NCBI GenBank assembly: GCA_963740455.1
Contig: CAVUEF010000018.1
Coordinates: forward strand, 3,275-67,274
Direction of reading: 5' to 3'
Origin: Paucibacter sp963740455
GTDB taxonomy: Bacteria; Pseudomonadota; Gammaproteobacteria; Burkholderiales; Burkholderiaceae_C
DNA: 64,000 bases
The translations under genes and the position numbers were made by a program. Below are positions 36,134 through 46,211 of the stretch, piece by piece. The notes under the pieces were generated by a model. It saw only the letters and a program-made list of their open reading frames with translations. It ran no database searches and was not told where the DNA came from. Each line of letters begins with the position of its first letter. Within the stretch, counting starts at the first letter, position 1.

Positions 36134-36442
36134 ATGGGCTCGATATCAGCGATTGCCAGTTCCGGTTTGAACGCAGCCCAGCGCAGGCTGGAGGTGAGTG
36201 CGCACAATATTGCAAATGCCGATACCCCCAACTTCCGCCGCCAGGAGGTGGTGCAGCAAACGCAGGAGGGTGGCGGTGTCAGCACCAGCGTCAGACAGTT
36301 GCCCGCCGCCCAGCCAGCGGGCAACACGCTGGCCAATGATTTCGTCCAGCAGATGGTGTCGAGCTATGCCTTCAAGGCCAATCTGCTGACCCTCCAGACC
36401 GAACAGAAATTGACCGGCAACCTTATCGACACCGTGGCTTGA
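36134..36442 (+). CDS. Orphan flagellar-rod-like protein (FlgB/FlgC N-terminal motif)
   Basis: This 102-residue protein has the rod-protein N-terminal signature ASSGLNAAQRRLEVSAHNIA followed by NADTPNFRRQEV, and a C-terminal helix (DFVQQMVSSYAFKANLLTLQ) like the D0 helices that pack in the flagellar rod and hook. No other flagellar gene lies in the window, and the protein is shorter than FlgB or FlgC. Its ATG has an AAAGGTG site. Such orphans may be remnants or assemble with the flagellum from afar (inference). Confidence 0.75.
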   Translation: MGSISAIASSGLNAAQRRLEVSAHNIANADTPNFRRQEVVQQTQEGGGVSTSVRQLPAAQPAGNTLANDFVQQMVSSYAFKANLLTLQTEQKLTGNLIDTVA

Positions 36443-36505
36443 GCTGAACCGCATCAAGCTACTCTGCCAGGATCTGACGAAAACTCTGACCCAGAGGTAC
36501 TCGCC

Positions 36506-37069
36506 ATGAGAGTTGATCAAACCGTTACGACCGTGCCAACCGCATTCGGACTGAAGTCCGGGCAGCGCATCAAGCAAGAAACACGTGCTCAAACCACGCT
36601 TGTGCAGCCGCAGACAACACCGCCCTTGTCTGCGGCCGGTCTGAGAGTTTCCATTTCAGAGGCCGGGCGCCAAGCCGCGGCTTCGGCAACCCAATCACCC
36701 CTTACCTACAGCCTGATGGAAGGCGTGCCCTGGCCCGTGGGGCTGGGACCGCCCGCCTGGCCGCAGACGCAGGGTGCCGCCGGCGTGACCAGGCTGGTTG
36801 CCGCGCAAGTGTCGCAACTGCCGCAGCAAAATCCAGTCTTGTCCAAAGCGCCGTCGGGTGCCGAGATCGCCTCCGAGCTGGCGCAAGCCAAGGCGGTGCC
36901 TGCGGCCGCAGGCCAGGTTCAAGCCGCGGCGGCTGGCGCAGCGCCACCGAGCCACCGCGAGGTGCGCGATACCGCGCCATCCACCGAGCCACGCAAGCCC
37001 AGCCCGGCCTATGCGGGCGACACCGCCTTCGTGCTAGCCCAAGAGCAAAAGCTGCATTTGCGGGCCTGA
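36506..37069 (+). CDS. Hypothetical Ala/Pro/Gln-rich protein
   Basis: This 187-residue protein lacks recognised domains, signal peptide or membrane helix. It is rich in Ala, Pro, Gln and Thr and probably disordered. One stretch (LRVSISEAGRQAAAS) resembles the short VSISEAG(R/K) motif common in proteins placed near flagellar genes. It follows the rod-like protein by 63 bases, suggesting the pair forms one unit. The function is unknown. Confidence 0.55.
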   Translation: MRVDQTVTTVPTAFGLKSGQRIKQETRAQTTLVQPQTTPPLSAAGLRVSISEAGRQAAASATQSPLTYSLMEGVPWPVGLGPPAWPQTQGAAGVTRLVAAQVSQLPQQNPVLSKAPSGAEIASELAQAKAVPAAAGQVQAAAAGAAPPSHREVRDTAPSTEPRKPSPAYAGDTAFVLAQEQKLHLRA

Positions 37070-37138
37070 ACGCAAGGGGCGGACTTCATCCGCACCACCT
37101 GGCTGAGCGCGGGCGCAAGGGCAGTTCGAGCAAGCTGC

Positions 37139-39013
37139 TCAGGCCGACAACGCCTGCGGCGCCGGCTGCTCGTTATCGTCGACTTCCTCACCCAGAAAAC
37201 CGCCGCTCTGATGCGCCCAGAGGCGCGCGTACAGCCCGCCCTTGGCGAGCAGGCTGCGGTGGTCGCCCTCTTCGACGATGCGGCCCTTGTCCAGCACGAT
37301 GAGTCTGTCCATCGCTGCGATGGTGGACAGACGGTGCGCAATCGCCACCACAGTCTTGCCCCGCATCAGCTTGTACAGGCTGGCCTGGATGGCCGCCTCG
37401 ACCTCGGAGTCGAGCGCGCTGGTGGCTTCGTCAAGCAACAAAATAGGCGCATCTTTCAGCATGACCCGCGCGATCGCAATGCGCTGGCGCTGCCCGCCTG
37501 AGAGCTTGACTCCGCGCTCGCCCACATGCGCGTCAAACGCACGGCGGCCCTTGGCGTCGCTCAGGCCCTGGATGAAGTCATACGCCTCGGCCTGATACGC
37601 GGCGGCGAGCATGTCGGCGTCGCTCGCGTCGGGGCGGCCATAGAGGATGTTGTCACGCACCGAGCGGTGCAGCAGTGAGGTGTCTTGCGTGACCATGCCG
37701 ACCTGGGCGCGCAAGCTGTCCTGCGTCACCAGGGCGATGTCCTGATCATCGATCAGGACCCGGCCCTGCTCGACATCATAGAAACGCAGCAGCAGATTCA
37801 CGATCGTCGATTTGCCGGCACCCGAGCGGCCGACCAGGCCGATCTTCTCGCCGGGGCGAATGTGCAGGCTCAAGTTGTCGATGATCTTGTTGGCGCCGCC
37901 ATAGGCAAAGCTGGCCTTTTCGAAGCGGATTTCGCCGCGGCTCACGTGCAGGGATTTGGCGCCGGGCAGGTCGGTCACCGCGTGCGCGCGTGCCAGCGTA
38001 TTGATGCCGTCCTGCACCGTGCCGATATGCTCGAACAGCGCTGAGAACTCCCACATGATCCAGTGCGAGATGCCGTTCAATCGCAAGGCCATGGCGGTGG
38101 CCGCGGCGACCGCACCGACACCCACCTGGCCGTGCATCCACAGCCACAGGGTGAGGCCCGCGGTGCTGGCGATCAGGAGCATGCTCAAGCTGTGGTTGAC
38201 AATCTCGAAGCCGCTCACCAGCCGCATCTGCGCGTGCGCGGTCTGCATGAACTCCTGCATCGCCGAGCGCGCAAAACCGGCCTCGCGCTGGGCATGCGAG
38301 AACAGCTTGACGGTGGCGATATTGGTGTAGGCGTCGGTGATGCGCCCCGTCATCAGGCTGCGCGCATCGGCCTGTAGCTTGGCGACGCGGCCCAGGCGCG
38401 GCACAAAGTAGCGCAGCGCCGCGACATAGAGCAGCAGCCACGCGAGAAACGGCGCGAGCAGCCACATGTCGAAGCTGCCCACGACCACCGTCATGGTGAT
38501 GAAATAGATCACCACGAACACCAGGATGTCGGCCAATATCATCCAGGTGTCGCGCACCGCAAGGGCGGTCTGCATCACCTTGGCGGCGACCCGTCCGGCG
38601 AACTCGTCCTGATAGAAATGCATGCTCTGGCTGAGCATCAGGCGGTGGAAATTCCAGCGCAGCAACATCGGAAAATTGGCCGCCAGCGTCTGGTGCTTGA
38701 TGATGGTCTGCAATGCCACCACCAGCGGACTGGCCAGCAGCACGCCGGCCAACAGCAGCAGACTGCTGCGCTCCTGGGCCCACAACTGCGCCGGCTCGAC
38801 CTTGCCCAGCCAGTCGACGATGCGTCCGAGCATGCTGAACAGCAAGGCCTCGAAGGCGCCGATCACCGCGGTGCACAACGTCATCAAGAGGATGAAAGGT
38901 CTCAAGCCCTGCGCGGCGGCCCACAAGAAGGCAAAGAAGCCCTTGGGCGGAATCTGCGGCTGGGCGTCGGGATAAGGGTGGACGAGGCGCTCAAACCAGG
39001 CAAACAAATGCAC
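37139..39013 (-). CDS. ABC exporter, fused membrane and ATPase domains (MsbA/multidrug type)
   Basis: This 624-residue half-transporter has an N-terminal amphipathic lead, six membrane helices (about 35-345) and a C-terminal ATPase: Walker A GRSGAGKS, a Q-loop in VTQDTSLL, signature LSGGQRQR, Walker B ILLLDEATSALD and H-loop in AIAHRLST. It should work as a homodimer, exporting lipids, peptides or drugs. No partner half-transporter or accessory gene is adjacent, so the substrate is undefined. The full-length frame begins at the ATG at 39013. Confidence 0.9.
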   Translation of the reverse strand: MHLFAWFERLVHPYPDAQPQIPPKGFFAFLWAAAQGLRPFILLMTLCTAVIGAFEALLFSMLGRIVDWLGKVEPAQLWAQERSSLLLLAGVLLASPLVVALQTIIKHQTLAANFPMLLRWNFHRLMLSQSMHFYQDEFAGRVAAKVMQTALAVRDTWMILADILVFVVIYFITMTVVVGSFDMWLLAPFLAWLLLYVAALRYFVPRLGRVAKLQADARSLMTGRITDAYTNIATVKLFSHAQREAGFARSAMQEFMQTAHAQMRLVSGFEIVNHSLSMLLIASTAGLTLWLWMHGQVGVGAVAAATAMALRLNGISHWIMWEFSALFEHIGTVQDGINTLARAHAVTDLPGAKSLHVSRGEIRFEKASFAYGGANKIIDNLSLHIRPGEKIGLVGRSGAGKSTIVNLLLRFYDVEQGRVLIDDQDIALVTQDSLRAQVGMVTQDTSLLHRSVRDNILYGRPDASDADMLAAAYQAEAYDFIQGLSDAKGRRAFDAHVGERGVKLSGGQRQRIAIARVMLKDAPILLLDEATSALDSEVEAAIQASLYKLMRGKTVVAIAHRLSTIAAMDRLIVLDKGRIVEEGDHRSLLAKGGLYARLWAHQSGGFLGEEVDDNEQPAPQALSA

Positions 39014-39042
39014 TCTCCCTGAGAAATTGTGGCTTCAACTTG

Positions 39043-40548
39043 TCAAGCCTGGACTGGATGGCACTTGGCTTGACGCAGCGCCTCGGCGGCGCGCGCGATC
39101 AGCGCGTCGGCGTCTTGCATCAGCTCGTCCATCTGCGCCACACCCAGGTCGAGCTTGAGCGTCAGCGGGCGGCCGTCGGGGCTTGTCAGCGCACTGGCTT
39201 GAAGCCTGGCGCGAATGCGATCAGCCACGCGTTGGCCCTCGAGCAAATCAGTGTCGGGCATGACGAGGCAGAACTCCTGGCCACCACAGCGCGCCAGCCA
39301 GTCGACCATGCGGATGCTGGCTTGGGCCTGAACGGCCAGCGCCTTCAAGGCGGTGTCGCCTGCGCTCCAACCGAAGCGCCGATTGAGCTCGTGCAAGTGG
39401 CTGATGTTCATCCAGGCAATGCTGAGCAGGCGGCCGTGTTTGCGCGCACTGTCGAATTCGCGCCGCAGACGCAGATCGAAATAGCGCCGGTTGCTCAGCT
39501 GCGTCAGCGGGTCCGCAAGGCTTTCACGTGGCCCGGCCTCGCCAGCGCTCAGGTCGGGCGTCTTGAGCAACTGGTCGACGCGCTCCGACACGATTTGCGT
39601 GACATTGAGAAAGTGCTGCGCTTGCGCTTGCGCTTCGGGCGAGCTGCCCAGCGGCTGGATGCCCGACGGTTCGGCGTAGACGCCCAAGCGGTTGCGGCCC
39701 TTGGACTTGGCATCGAACAAGGCCACGTCGAGTTGATGCCACAGCGCCGGGGCCGGCACGCCCGGCGCGAGGTAGGTCAGACCGGCACTGGTGGTGAAGC
39801 TCAACTGCGCAGGCGTCTCGCCATCAAGCTCGAGCGTGTCCAGCATGAAGCGGTGCTGTGCGACGCGCTGTACCAGGTGTGTGGCGTCGGTCAGCAAGGT
39901 GGCGCGGTCATAGCGCGAGAGCAGGCAGACGAACTTGTCGCCGCCAAGGTGCGCCAGCTTGTCGCCCGGCGCGAGCTCACTGCCCAGCAGCATGGCCAGT
40001 TGCACCAGCACCAAATCGCCGCCGAGCCGGCCATGCTGTTCGTTGACCTGGTCAAAGCGATCGAGGTCTAGGTAGAGCAGCGCCATCGACGCGTCGGCCG
40101 GCAAGGAGGCCAGGGTCGCCGCCAGGTCAGCCTCGAAGCGCTCGCGATTGGGCAGTCCGGTGAGGGCATCGGTGAGCAGCGGCGCGGCGCGATGGGCATG
40201 ACTGGCGCGCACGCGCAGCCGCGTCAGCCGCAGCGCCATCAGGTCGGCGCGCGCCGAGAAGCGGGCCAGTTCATCATGCTCGGACAAGAAGGGCAGCACG
40301 TCGAGGTCTTGCTCGTCGCTCTGCGTCAGCACCAGTGTGGGCCGCGGATCGAGCAGGTATTGGGTGTGCAAGGCGTCGGCGCCATCGAAGGCGTCGGCCT
40401 GCAACACGCGCAACTCGGCCGCATGCTGGAGCGACTCGCCAACCAGGCAGGCCTTGGCATCGAAGCCGAACTCTTGCAGTGCGGTGAGCAAGGACGCGAG
40501 TCCGCTGCTCTCGGGCGCGGCAACCCAGACAATGCTTCTTGGCTTCAC
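39043..40548 (-). CDS. Protein with two degenerate GGDEF domains
   Basis: This 501-residue cytoplasmic protein has a receiver-like N-terminal part (about 1-115) without an obvious phospho-acceptor, then two GGDEF-type domains. In the first (about 120-292) the signature is GGDKF at 202-206, with the fourth position changed to Lys. In the second (about 340-500) it is GGQEF at 422-426, with the third position changed to Gln. Both retain fold markers (DALTGLPNR and DPLTQLSNR; LDLDRFDQVN and MNISHLHELN). Cyclase activity needs both acidic positions in a pair of domains, so each alone looks impaired. It may be a c-di-GMP or GTP sensor (inference). Confidence 0.85.
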   Translation of the reverse strand: MKPRSIVWVAAPESSGLASLLTALQEFGFDAKACLVGESLQHAAELRVLQADAFDGADALHTQYLLDPRPTLVLTQSDEQDLDVLPFLSEHDELARFSARADLMALRLTRLRVRASHAHRAAPLLTDALTGLPNRERFEADLAATLASLPADASMALLYLDLDRFDQVNEQHGRLGGDLVLVQLAMLLGSELAPGDKLAHLGGDKFVCLLSRYDRATLLTDATHLVQRVAQHRFMLDTLELDGETPAQLSFTTSAGLTYLAPGVPAPALWHQLDVALFDAKSKGRNRLGVYAEPSGIQPLGSSPEAQAQAQHFLNVTQIVSERVDQLLKTPDLSAGEAGPRESLADPLTQLSNRRYFDLRLRREFDSARKHGRLLSIAWMNISHLHELNRRFGWSAGDTALKALAVQAQASIRMVDWLARCGGQEFCLVMPDTDLLEGQRVADRIRARLQASALTSPDGRPLTLKLDLGVAQMDELMQDADALIARAAEALRQAKCHPVQA

Positions 40549-40617
40549 GAGACTCCCCCGGCGATGTTTGCCTGCATTTTGCCTGCTATCGCGGCGCAGA
40601 AACTGAGTCCCGTGCGA

Positions 40618-42042
<1,425 letters not shown>

Positions 42043-42076
42043 CGCCCGATTATCCGGGTATCCCCCGGGCCGCGCT

Positions 42077-42724
42077 TCAGGCGACGCCAATCACCTTGTG
42101 CATCTGCACGCTCAAGCGCCATTGCGGGTGTGCCATGCAGTACTCGACCGCGCGGCGTGTGTTGTCTTTGCGCAGGAGGTTGTCCATCGGTTGCAGAAAG
42201 AAATGCTTGAAGTCCAGACCCTCGAAACGCTCGGGCGGGGCCAGCGGCTGGGGATAGACAAGTTTGAGCTCGTCGCCCGATGTCAGCAGCAATTCGGTAT
42301 CGGCCTTGGGGCTGACGCAGATCCAGTCCAGGCCCTGCGGCGGCACTTGCGTGCCGTTGGTCTCCACCGCGACCTCGAAGCCTTGCGCGCGCAGCGCGTC
42401 GACCAGCGCCTGGTCGAGCTGCAATAGCGGCTCGCCGCCGGTGCATACGACGTAGCGCTTGCCGGCCTTGCCCGCCACACCGCCAGGCCACAAGGCCGCC
42501 ACCGCTCTGGCCAGGTCTGCGGCTGTGGCGAAGCGCCCGCCGCCCACGCCGTCGATGCCAATGAAATCTGTGTCGCAGAAATTGCACTGCGCGCTGGCGC
42601 GATCGGCCTCGCGGCCATTCCACAGATTGCAGCCGGCAAAACGGCAGAACACTGCGGCGCGGCCGACCTGGGCGCCTTCACCTTGCAAAGTGAAGAACAT
42701 TTCCTTGACCGAGTAGACGCGCAT
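42077..42724 (-). CDS. queE: 7-carboxy-7-deazaguanine synthase (QueE)
   Basis: This 215-residue radical SAM enzyme makes the deazaguanine ring from 6-carboxytetrahydropterin on the way to queuosine. The start MRVYSVKEMFFTLQGEG is diagnostic. The cluster motif is the long-loop form, with the first Cys in FCRFAGCNLW and the last two in QCNFCDTDF, followed by CTGGEPLLQ. It starts two bases after the queD stop, so the two form an operon of consecutive pathway steps. Confidence 0.94.
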   Translation of the reverse strand: MRVYSVKEMFFTLQGEGAQVGRAAVFCRFAGCNLWNGREADRASAQCNFCDTDFIGIDGVGGGRFATAADLARAVAALWPGGVAGKAGKRYVVCTGGEPLLQLDQALVDALRAQGFEVAVETNGTQVPPQGLDWICVSPKADTELLLTSGDELKLVYPQPLAPPERFEGLDFKHFFLQPMDNLLRKDNTRRAVEYCMAHPQWRLSVQMHKVIGVA

Positions 42725-42726
42725 CT

Positions 42727-43821
42727 TCACACCGGCAAGGCCGGTCCCTGCGATGAGCTGCTGACGATGGCGCCGCACCCGCGCGTCTCGTACAAATCGA
42801 CGCGGTCGAGCTGCGGCAGTCCGGCCCGGGCTTCGCGCAAGATCCAGGCGGCGATGCTGGCCGTGTCGCCGTCGGCCAGGCCGGCCACTTCAAAGAGAGG
42901 ACGGTGGTCAAGCGCCTTGAAGATCGGATCGAACCGGGTCTTGACGTCGCCAAAGTCGACGGTCCAGCCCATCACCGTATCGAGCGGCGCGCTCAGGTGC
43001 AGCCGCAAGGTGTAAGTGTGGCCGTGGATATTGCGCAGCAGACTGCCAGAGGGCGCGCGCTTGAGCTGGATCGCGCTGTCCAGCGTCAGCTCCTTCCAGA
43101 TGCGGTAACGCTGGCCATCGAAGTTGGCGCCGCACGAGCCGGTCTCATACACGGTGATCCACGACAGCTCGGGCAGTTGCGGCTTCAGGCGCTGCCACAG
43201 CCAGCTCGATATCACTTCGCTGGTCGGATTGGCCAGGCCCTCGATGTCGTTCAGGCAGCGGTAGTTCAGTTCGAAATGCAGCGGCGCCCAGACTGCGTCG
43301 AGATGGTCGTAGTCGATGCTCAGGTCGCGTGCGCCCAGGTCCTGATTGGCGTGGACGATGACCTCGAAGCCATGACCGTGCATGCGGCCGCACTTGTGCC
43401 CGGCCGGCACCTGGGGCAACTGGTGCGCGGCCTGGAAGCGGTAGCGCCGCCAGACATGGGCCATGCCTTGGGCGTCCAGATCGACGCCTTCGTGGGCGGT
43501 GCTCTGGATGCCGATCTGCTCGATGCCGGGCACGTCGAGCCGCTCACGTATCCAGCGCGCAATGTTTTCGTCGGTGGGCTGGGCAATCGTGTTGTTGAGC
43601 AGTTGGTAGTCGAGCGGCGCCAGGCACCTTTCGAGCTTGTCACGCAAGGCCTCGACTTCGCCGCCGGGAAACGGCGCCCACAGCGCTGGCAGATCGGCGC
43701 GCACTGTGGCCAGATACGAGTGGCCATGCAGCGCGCGCGAGCGGTGGCCCATCGGCAGCAAAGTGATTTGAGCGGCGGATTCGAAGCCGCTGGCGGCACA
43801 AAAGAGGGTGTGGGGATGCAT
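42727..43821 (-). CDS. queD: QueD-type 6-carboxytetrahydropterin synthase, three fused PTPS domains
   Basis: This 364-residue protein is about three times the usual QueD length and carries three PTPS-like domains: about 5-120, 127-233 and 239-354. Each has an HGH zinc pair (32-34, 148-150, 266-268). Only domain 2 keeps the third zinc ligand (H133) and the catalytic Cys in C144-G-R-M-H-G-H, plus E226 in VYETGSC. The catalytic Asp-His pair of the family is Asn-Tyr in domain 2 (186-187) and Asp-Tyr in domain 1 (71-72), but intact as D305-H306 in domain 3. In PTPS enzymes the active site spans two subunits, so domains 2 and 3 may together build one (inference). The ATG at 43821 has a GGAAA site; 43872 is an alternative. 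Confidence 0.88.
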   Translation of the reverse strand: MHPHTLFCAASGFESAAQITLLPMGHRSRALHGHSYLATVRADLPALWAPFPGGEVEALRDKLERCLAPLDYQLLNNTIAQPTDENIARWIRERLDVPGIEQIGIQSTAHEGVDLDAQGMAHVWRRYRFQAAHQLPQVPAGHKCGRMHGHGFEVIVHANQDLGARDLSIDYDHLDAVWAPLHFELNYRCLNDIEGLANPTSEVISSWLWQRLKPQLPELSWITVYETGSCGANFDGQRYRIWKELTLDSAIQLKRAPSGSLLRNIHGHTYTLRLHLSAPLDTVMGWTVDFGDVKTRFDPIFKALDHRPLFEVAGLADGDTASIAAWILREARAGLPQLDRVDLYETRGCGAIVSSSSQGPALPV

Positions 43822-43966
43822 GCAGTTTCCGGTAGCCGGCAACTGAGCGCCAGACACGGCGCGCGTTGCCATCAGCCTATTTTCGCCGCTTTCGCCTGGG
43901 GCGTGAACTGAGCTGGCGTTTGCTTCGTTCCGGGCAGCACGTGATCCGTACCGGGCGTGTCCGCCC

Positions 43967-44030
43967 GGGGTCAGGTCTGAAGTGCCAGCAGCGTTTACGT
44001 GCACTTGGCGAAGAGAGCGGGTCAGGTCTT
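43967..44030. repeat. Paired GGGTCAGGTCT motifs before the RAYT-like gene
   Basis: GGGTCAGGTCT occurs at about 43968-43978 and again at about 44019-44029. Such (G)GGGTCAGGTCT elements are commonly seen just upstream of proteins that start MARPLRIEFPGA in Proteobacteria. They may be recognition or regulatory sites for the protein, or remnants of a mobile-element end. The remainder of the 242-base gap (43822-44063) shows nothing else. Confidence 0.5.
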
Positions 44031-44063
44031 GTCTTTTGTTCCGTTTGGGCCTAGATTGCGTTC

Positions 44064-44912
44064 ATGGCACGACCACTACGCATCGAATTTCCCGGCGCCG
44101 TCTATTACCTGAGCTCGCACGGCCGGGGCAACGAGGCCATCTTCATGGACAAGGCGGACCGGCAGTCTCTGCTGTCGATCCTGGCCCATGGCATGGAGCG
44201 GTTTGACGCCCAGGCGCTGGCTTATTGCCTGCTCGACGACAGTTTCGAGTTGGTGATCTTCACGGCACAGGCCAATCTGTCGCGCTTGATGCGGCATGTC
44301 AACGGTGTCTACACCCAGGCCTTCAACCGGCGCCATGGCCAGAGTGGCCCGGTCTTGCAGGGGCGTTTCAAGAGCGTGCTGGTTGATCGGGACAAGAACT
44401 TGCTCGGCGCTTGCCAATATGTGGAGACCGCAGCCGTGCGCGCGGGCCTGGCAAAGACGGCGGGTGCCTGGGCCTGGTCGAGCTTCGCAGCGCACACCGG
44501 GCAGGCTGGCGTGCCGGCCTGGTTGGACAGCCAAGGTCTGCTGAGCTTTGTCCTGGGTCGCGCAGCACGCACGTCGTCCGAGCGCCGCAAGGCGAGCGAA
44601 CGCTACGCCGCCGCGGTGGCGCAGTTCGACGGCGCCGCGTTCTGGGCCGACACGCTGCGTCACCAGGTCTATCTGGGCGACGAGGCTTTCGTGGCGCGCA
44701 TGCGCGCCGGCAAGGGGCGTGGCACGACCAAGCGCGCCGCGGGCCGCGGCCAGACCAGCCTTGCGCAGTGGATCAAGAACAGCGCTTCGCGCGAGCAGGG
44801 TCTGCTGCGCGCCTACGCCGAAGGGGGCCTGAGCATGACGGCGATGGCCGAAGAGCTTGGCCTGTCGGTGGCGTGGGTCAGCCGCCTGATCGCCCGCGCC
44901 GAAGCCGCGTAA
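44064..44912 (+). CDS. RAYT/IS200-like transposase-family protein lacking the HUH histidines
   Basis: This 282-residue protein begins MARPLRIEFPGAVYYL and has the Y1-transposase fold of REP-associated tyrosine transposases. Where the family has an HxH pair (usually CLMDNHYHL), this protein reads CLLDDSFEL, so the two metal-binding histidines are S60 and E62. The candidate nucleophile Y119 (CQYVETAAVRAGL) is kept. A C-terminal helix-turn-helix (SMTAMAEELGLSVAWVSRLI) remains intact. The frame is open and well biased, so it may have become a DNA-binding regulator (inference). Confidence 0.82.
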   Translation: MARPLRIEFPGAVYYLSSHGRGNEAIFMDKADRQSLLSILAHGMERFDAQALAYCLLDDSFELVIFTAQANLSRLMRHVNGVYTQAFNRRHGQSGPVLQGRFKSVLVDRDKNLLGACQYVETAAVRAGLAKTAGAWAWSSFAAHTGQAGVPAWLDSQGLLSFVLGRAARTSSERRKASERYAAAVAQFDGAAFWADTLRHQVYLGDEAFVARMRAGKGRGTTKRAAGRGQTSLAQWIKNSASREQGLLRAYAEGGLSMTAMAEELGLSVAWVSRLIARAEAA

Positions 44913-44983
44913 AACCTGGTGACATGGGCTGGCTCGCATGCGCGGGTGGGCGACGCTGATGCGGCTGTGCCCGGGGCGGAGAT

Positions 44984-45007
44984 GAAAAAAGCCTCCCGAA
45001 GGAGGCT
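44984..45007 (-). terminator. Intrinsic terminator after the peptidyl-prolyl isomerase gene
   Basis: AGCCTCC, loop CGAA, GGAGGCT with a run of A on the left (a U-run in the minus-strand RNA), 24 bases after the isomerase stop. It ends the minus-strand unit. Confidence 0.9.
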
Positions 45008-45030
45008 CTCAAGCGCAATGCGCTACTGAC

Positions 45031-45834
45031 TCAGCGCGAAAACTTGTAGTCGGTCTTGGCTTTTTCTTTCAGCTCGTCGCGGTATTTGGCGAGCTTTTGC
45101 TGGCCGATGCGCTGCTGGATCTGCGCTTTGACGGTGTCGAATTCGGGGAACTTCGCCTCACGTGTGTCCATGAGCTGGATCACGTGGTATCCGAACTGCG
45201 TCTTGACCGGCGTGTCGGTCATCTGGCCCTTGGTCAGCTTGACGAGCGCCGCCGAGAATTCGGGCACATAGCTGTTCGGGTTGGCCCAGTCGAGATCGCC
45301 GCCATGCTCGGCCGATCCGGTGTCCTTGCTGGACTTCTTGGCGAGGTCTTCGAACTTGGCGCCAGCCTTGATCTGGGCGATCAGCGTCTTGGCCTCATCT
45401 TCCGTTTCGACCAGGATGTGGCGCGCGTGGTACTCGGTGCCGCTGGCCTGCGCCTTGGCCTTGTCGTACTCGGCCTTGGCTTCGGCGTCAGTGACCGGGT
45501 TCTTGCGGATGAAGTCCTCGAACAACTCATTGATCATCAGACCTTGCTTGGTCAATTCGAGCCGGGCCTGGTAGTCGGCGCTGGCGGGGATGCCGCGCTT
45601 GACGGCTTCCTGCGTGAAGATCTCGCGCAACACGACTTCATCGCGTGCCTGTGCTTCCATCTCGGGCGAGCGTTGCTGCTGGCCACCGCGCGTGACCTGC
45701 GAAATCAGGGTTTCCACCCGCGACTTCGGGACCGGCTTGCCGTTCACGGTGGCAATGTTTTGCGCACCGGCCGACAGCGGCAAAAGAACTGCACAAGCGG
45801 CCACCAGCAAGGTGGACAGGACGATCTTCTTCAT
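45031..45834 (-). CDS. Periplasmic parvulin-type peptidyl-prolyl isomerase
   Basis: This 267-residue PpiC/PrsA-type isomerase has a signal peptide (MKKIVLSTLLVAACAVLLPL..., cut near AGA-Q), an N-terminal chaperone helical part and a parvulin domain (about 128-225) with YHARHILVETEDEAK, LDWANPNSYVPEFSAAL and FGYHVIQL. It helps fold outer-membrane and exported proteins. The ATG at 45834 starts the signal peptide. It lies 101 bases after bolA on the same strand; the order selO-msrB-yciB-bolA-isomerase is common in Burkholderiales. Confidence 0.92.
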   Translation of the reverse strand: MKKIVLSTLLVAACAVLLPLSAGAQNIATVNGKPVPKSRVETLISQVTRGGQQQRSPEMEAQARDEVVLREIFTQEAVKRGIPASADYQARLELTKQGLMINELFEDFIRKNPVTDAEAKAEYDKAKAQASGTEYHARHILVETEDEAKTLIAQIKAGAKFEDLAKKSSKDTGSAEHGGDLDWANPNSYVPEFSAALVKLTKGQMTDTPVKTQFGYHVIQLMDTREAKFPEFDTVKAQIQQRIGQQKLAKYRDELKEKAKTDYKFSR

Positions 45835-45935
45835 GGACGATTTGCCTTTCAACACAGACTCGACCGGCACTTCGGCCGGAACATTCATTGCAGCGCAAGC
45901 GGCAACGGAAAATGGGTGGATGGGTGGTGAGAATC

Positions 45936-46211
45936 TCAGCACTCGTCGGGCGATCTTGCGTCTATCACGAGTGCATGAATGCCCTGCTGCATCAATTCGC
46001 GGAGGGCATCATATACGAGGCGATGGCGCGCCACTCTGGACTGGCCCGTGAACCGCGCGCTGATCAGGCGCACCGTGTAATGGCCGCCTTCACGGGCGCC
46101 GGCGTGACCTGCATGCAAGTGGCTGTCGTCCTGCACTTCCAGGCCCTGCTCGCCAAACACCTGCAACAGACGCTCGCGGATTGCCGCCACGCTGACATGC
46201 GGGCTGCTCAT
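45936..46211 (-). CDS. bolA: BolA family protein
   Basis: This 91-residue protein has the BolA fold markers: LQVFGEQGLEVQDDSHLHAG (with the conserved His), HYTVRLISARF and RHRLVYDALRELM. BolA proteins act with monothiol glutaredoxins in iron-sulfur handling and influence cell shape. Its ATG overlaps the stop of yciB (ATGA), so the genes are translationally coupled. Confidence 0.93.
   Translation of the reverse strand: MSSPHVSVAAIRERLLQVFGEQGLEVQDDSHLHAGHAGAREGGHYTVRLISARFTGQSRVARHRLVYDALRELMQQGIHALVIDARSPDEC

Noticed and set aside
36134..36442. A flagellar gene cluster
   Set aside because: Only one short rod-like protein is present; no hook, motor, export or chemotaxis genes follow.
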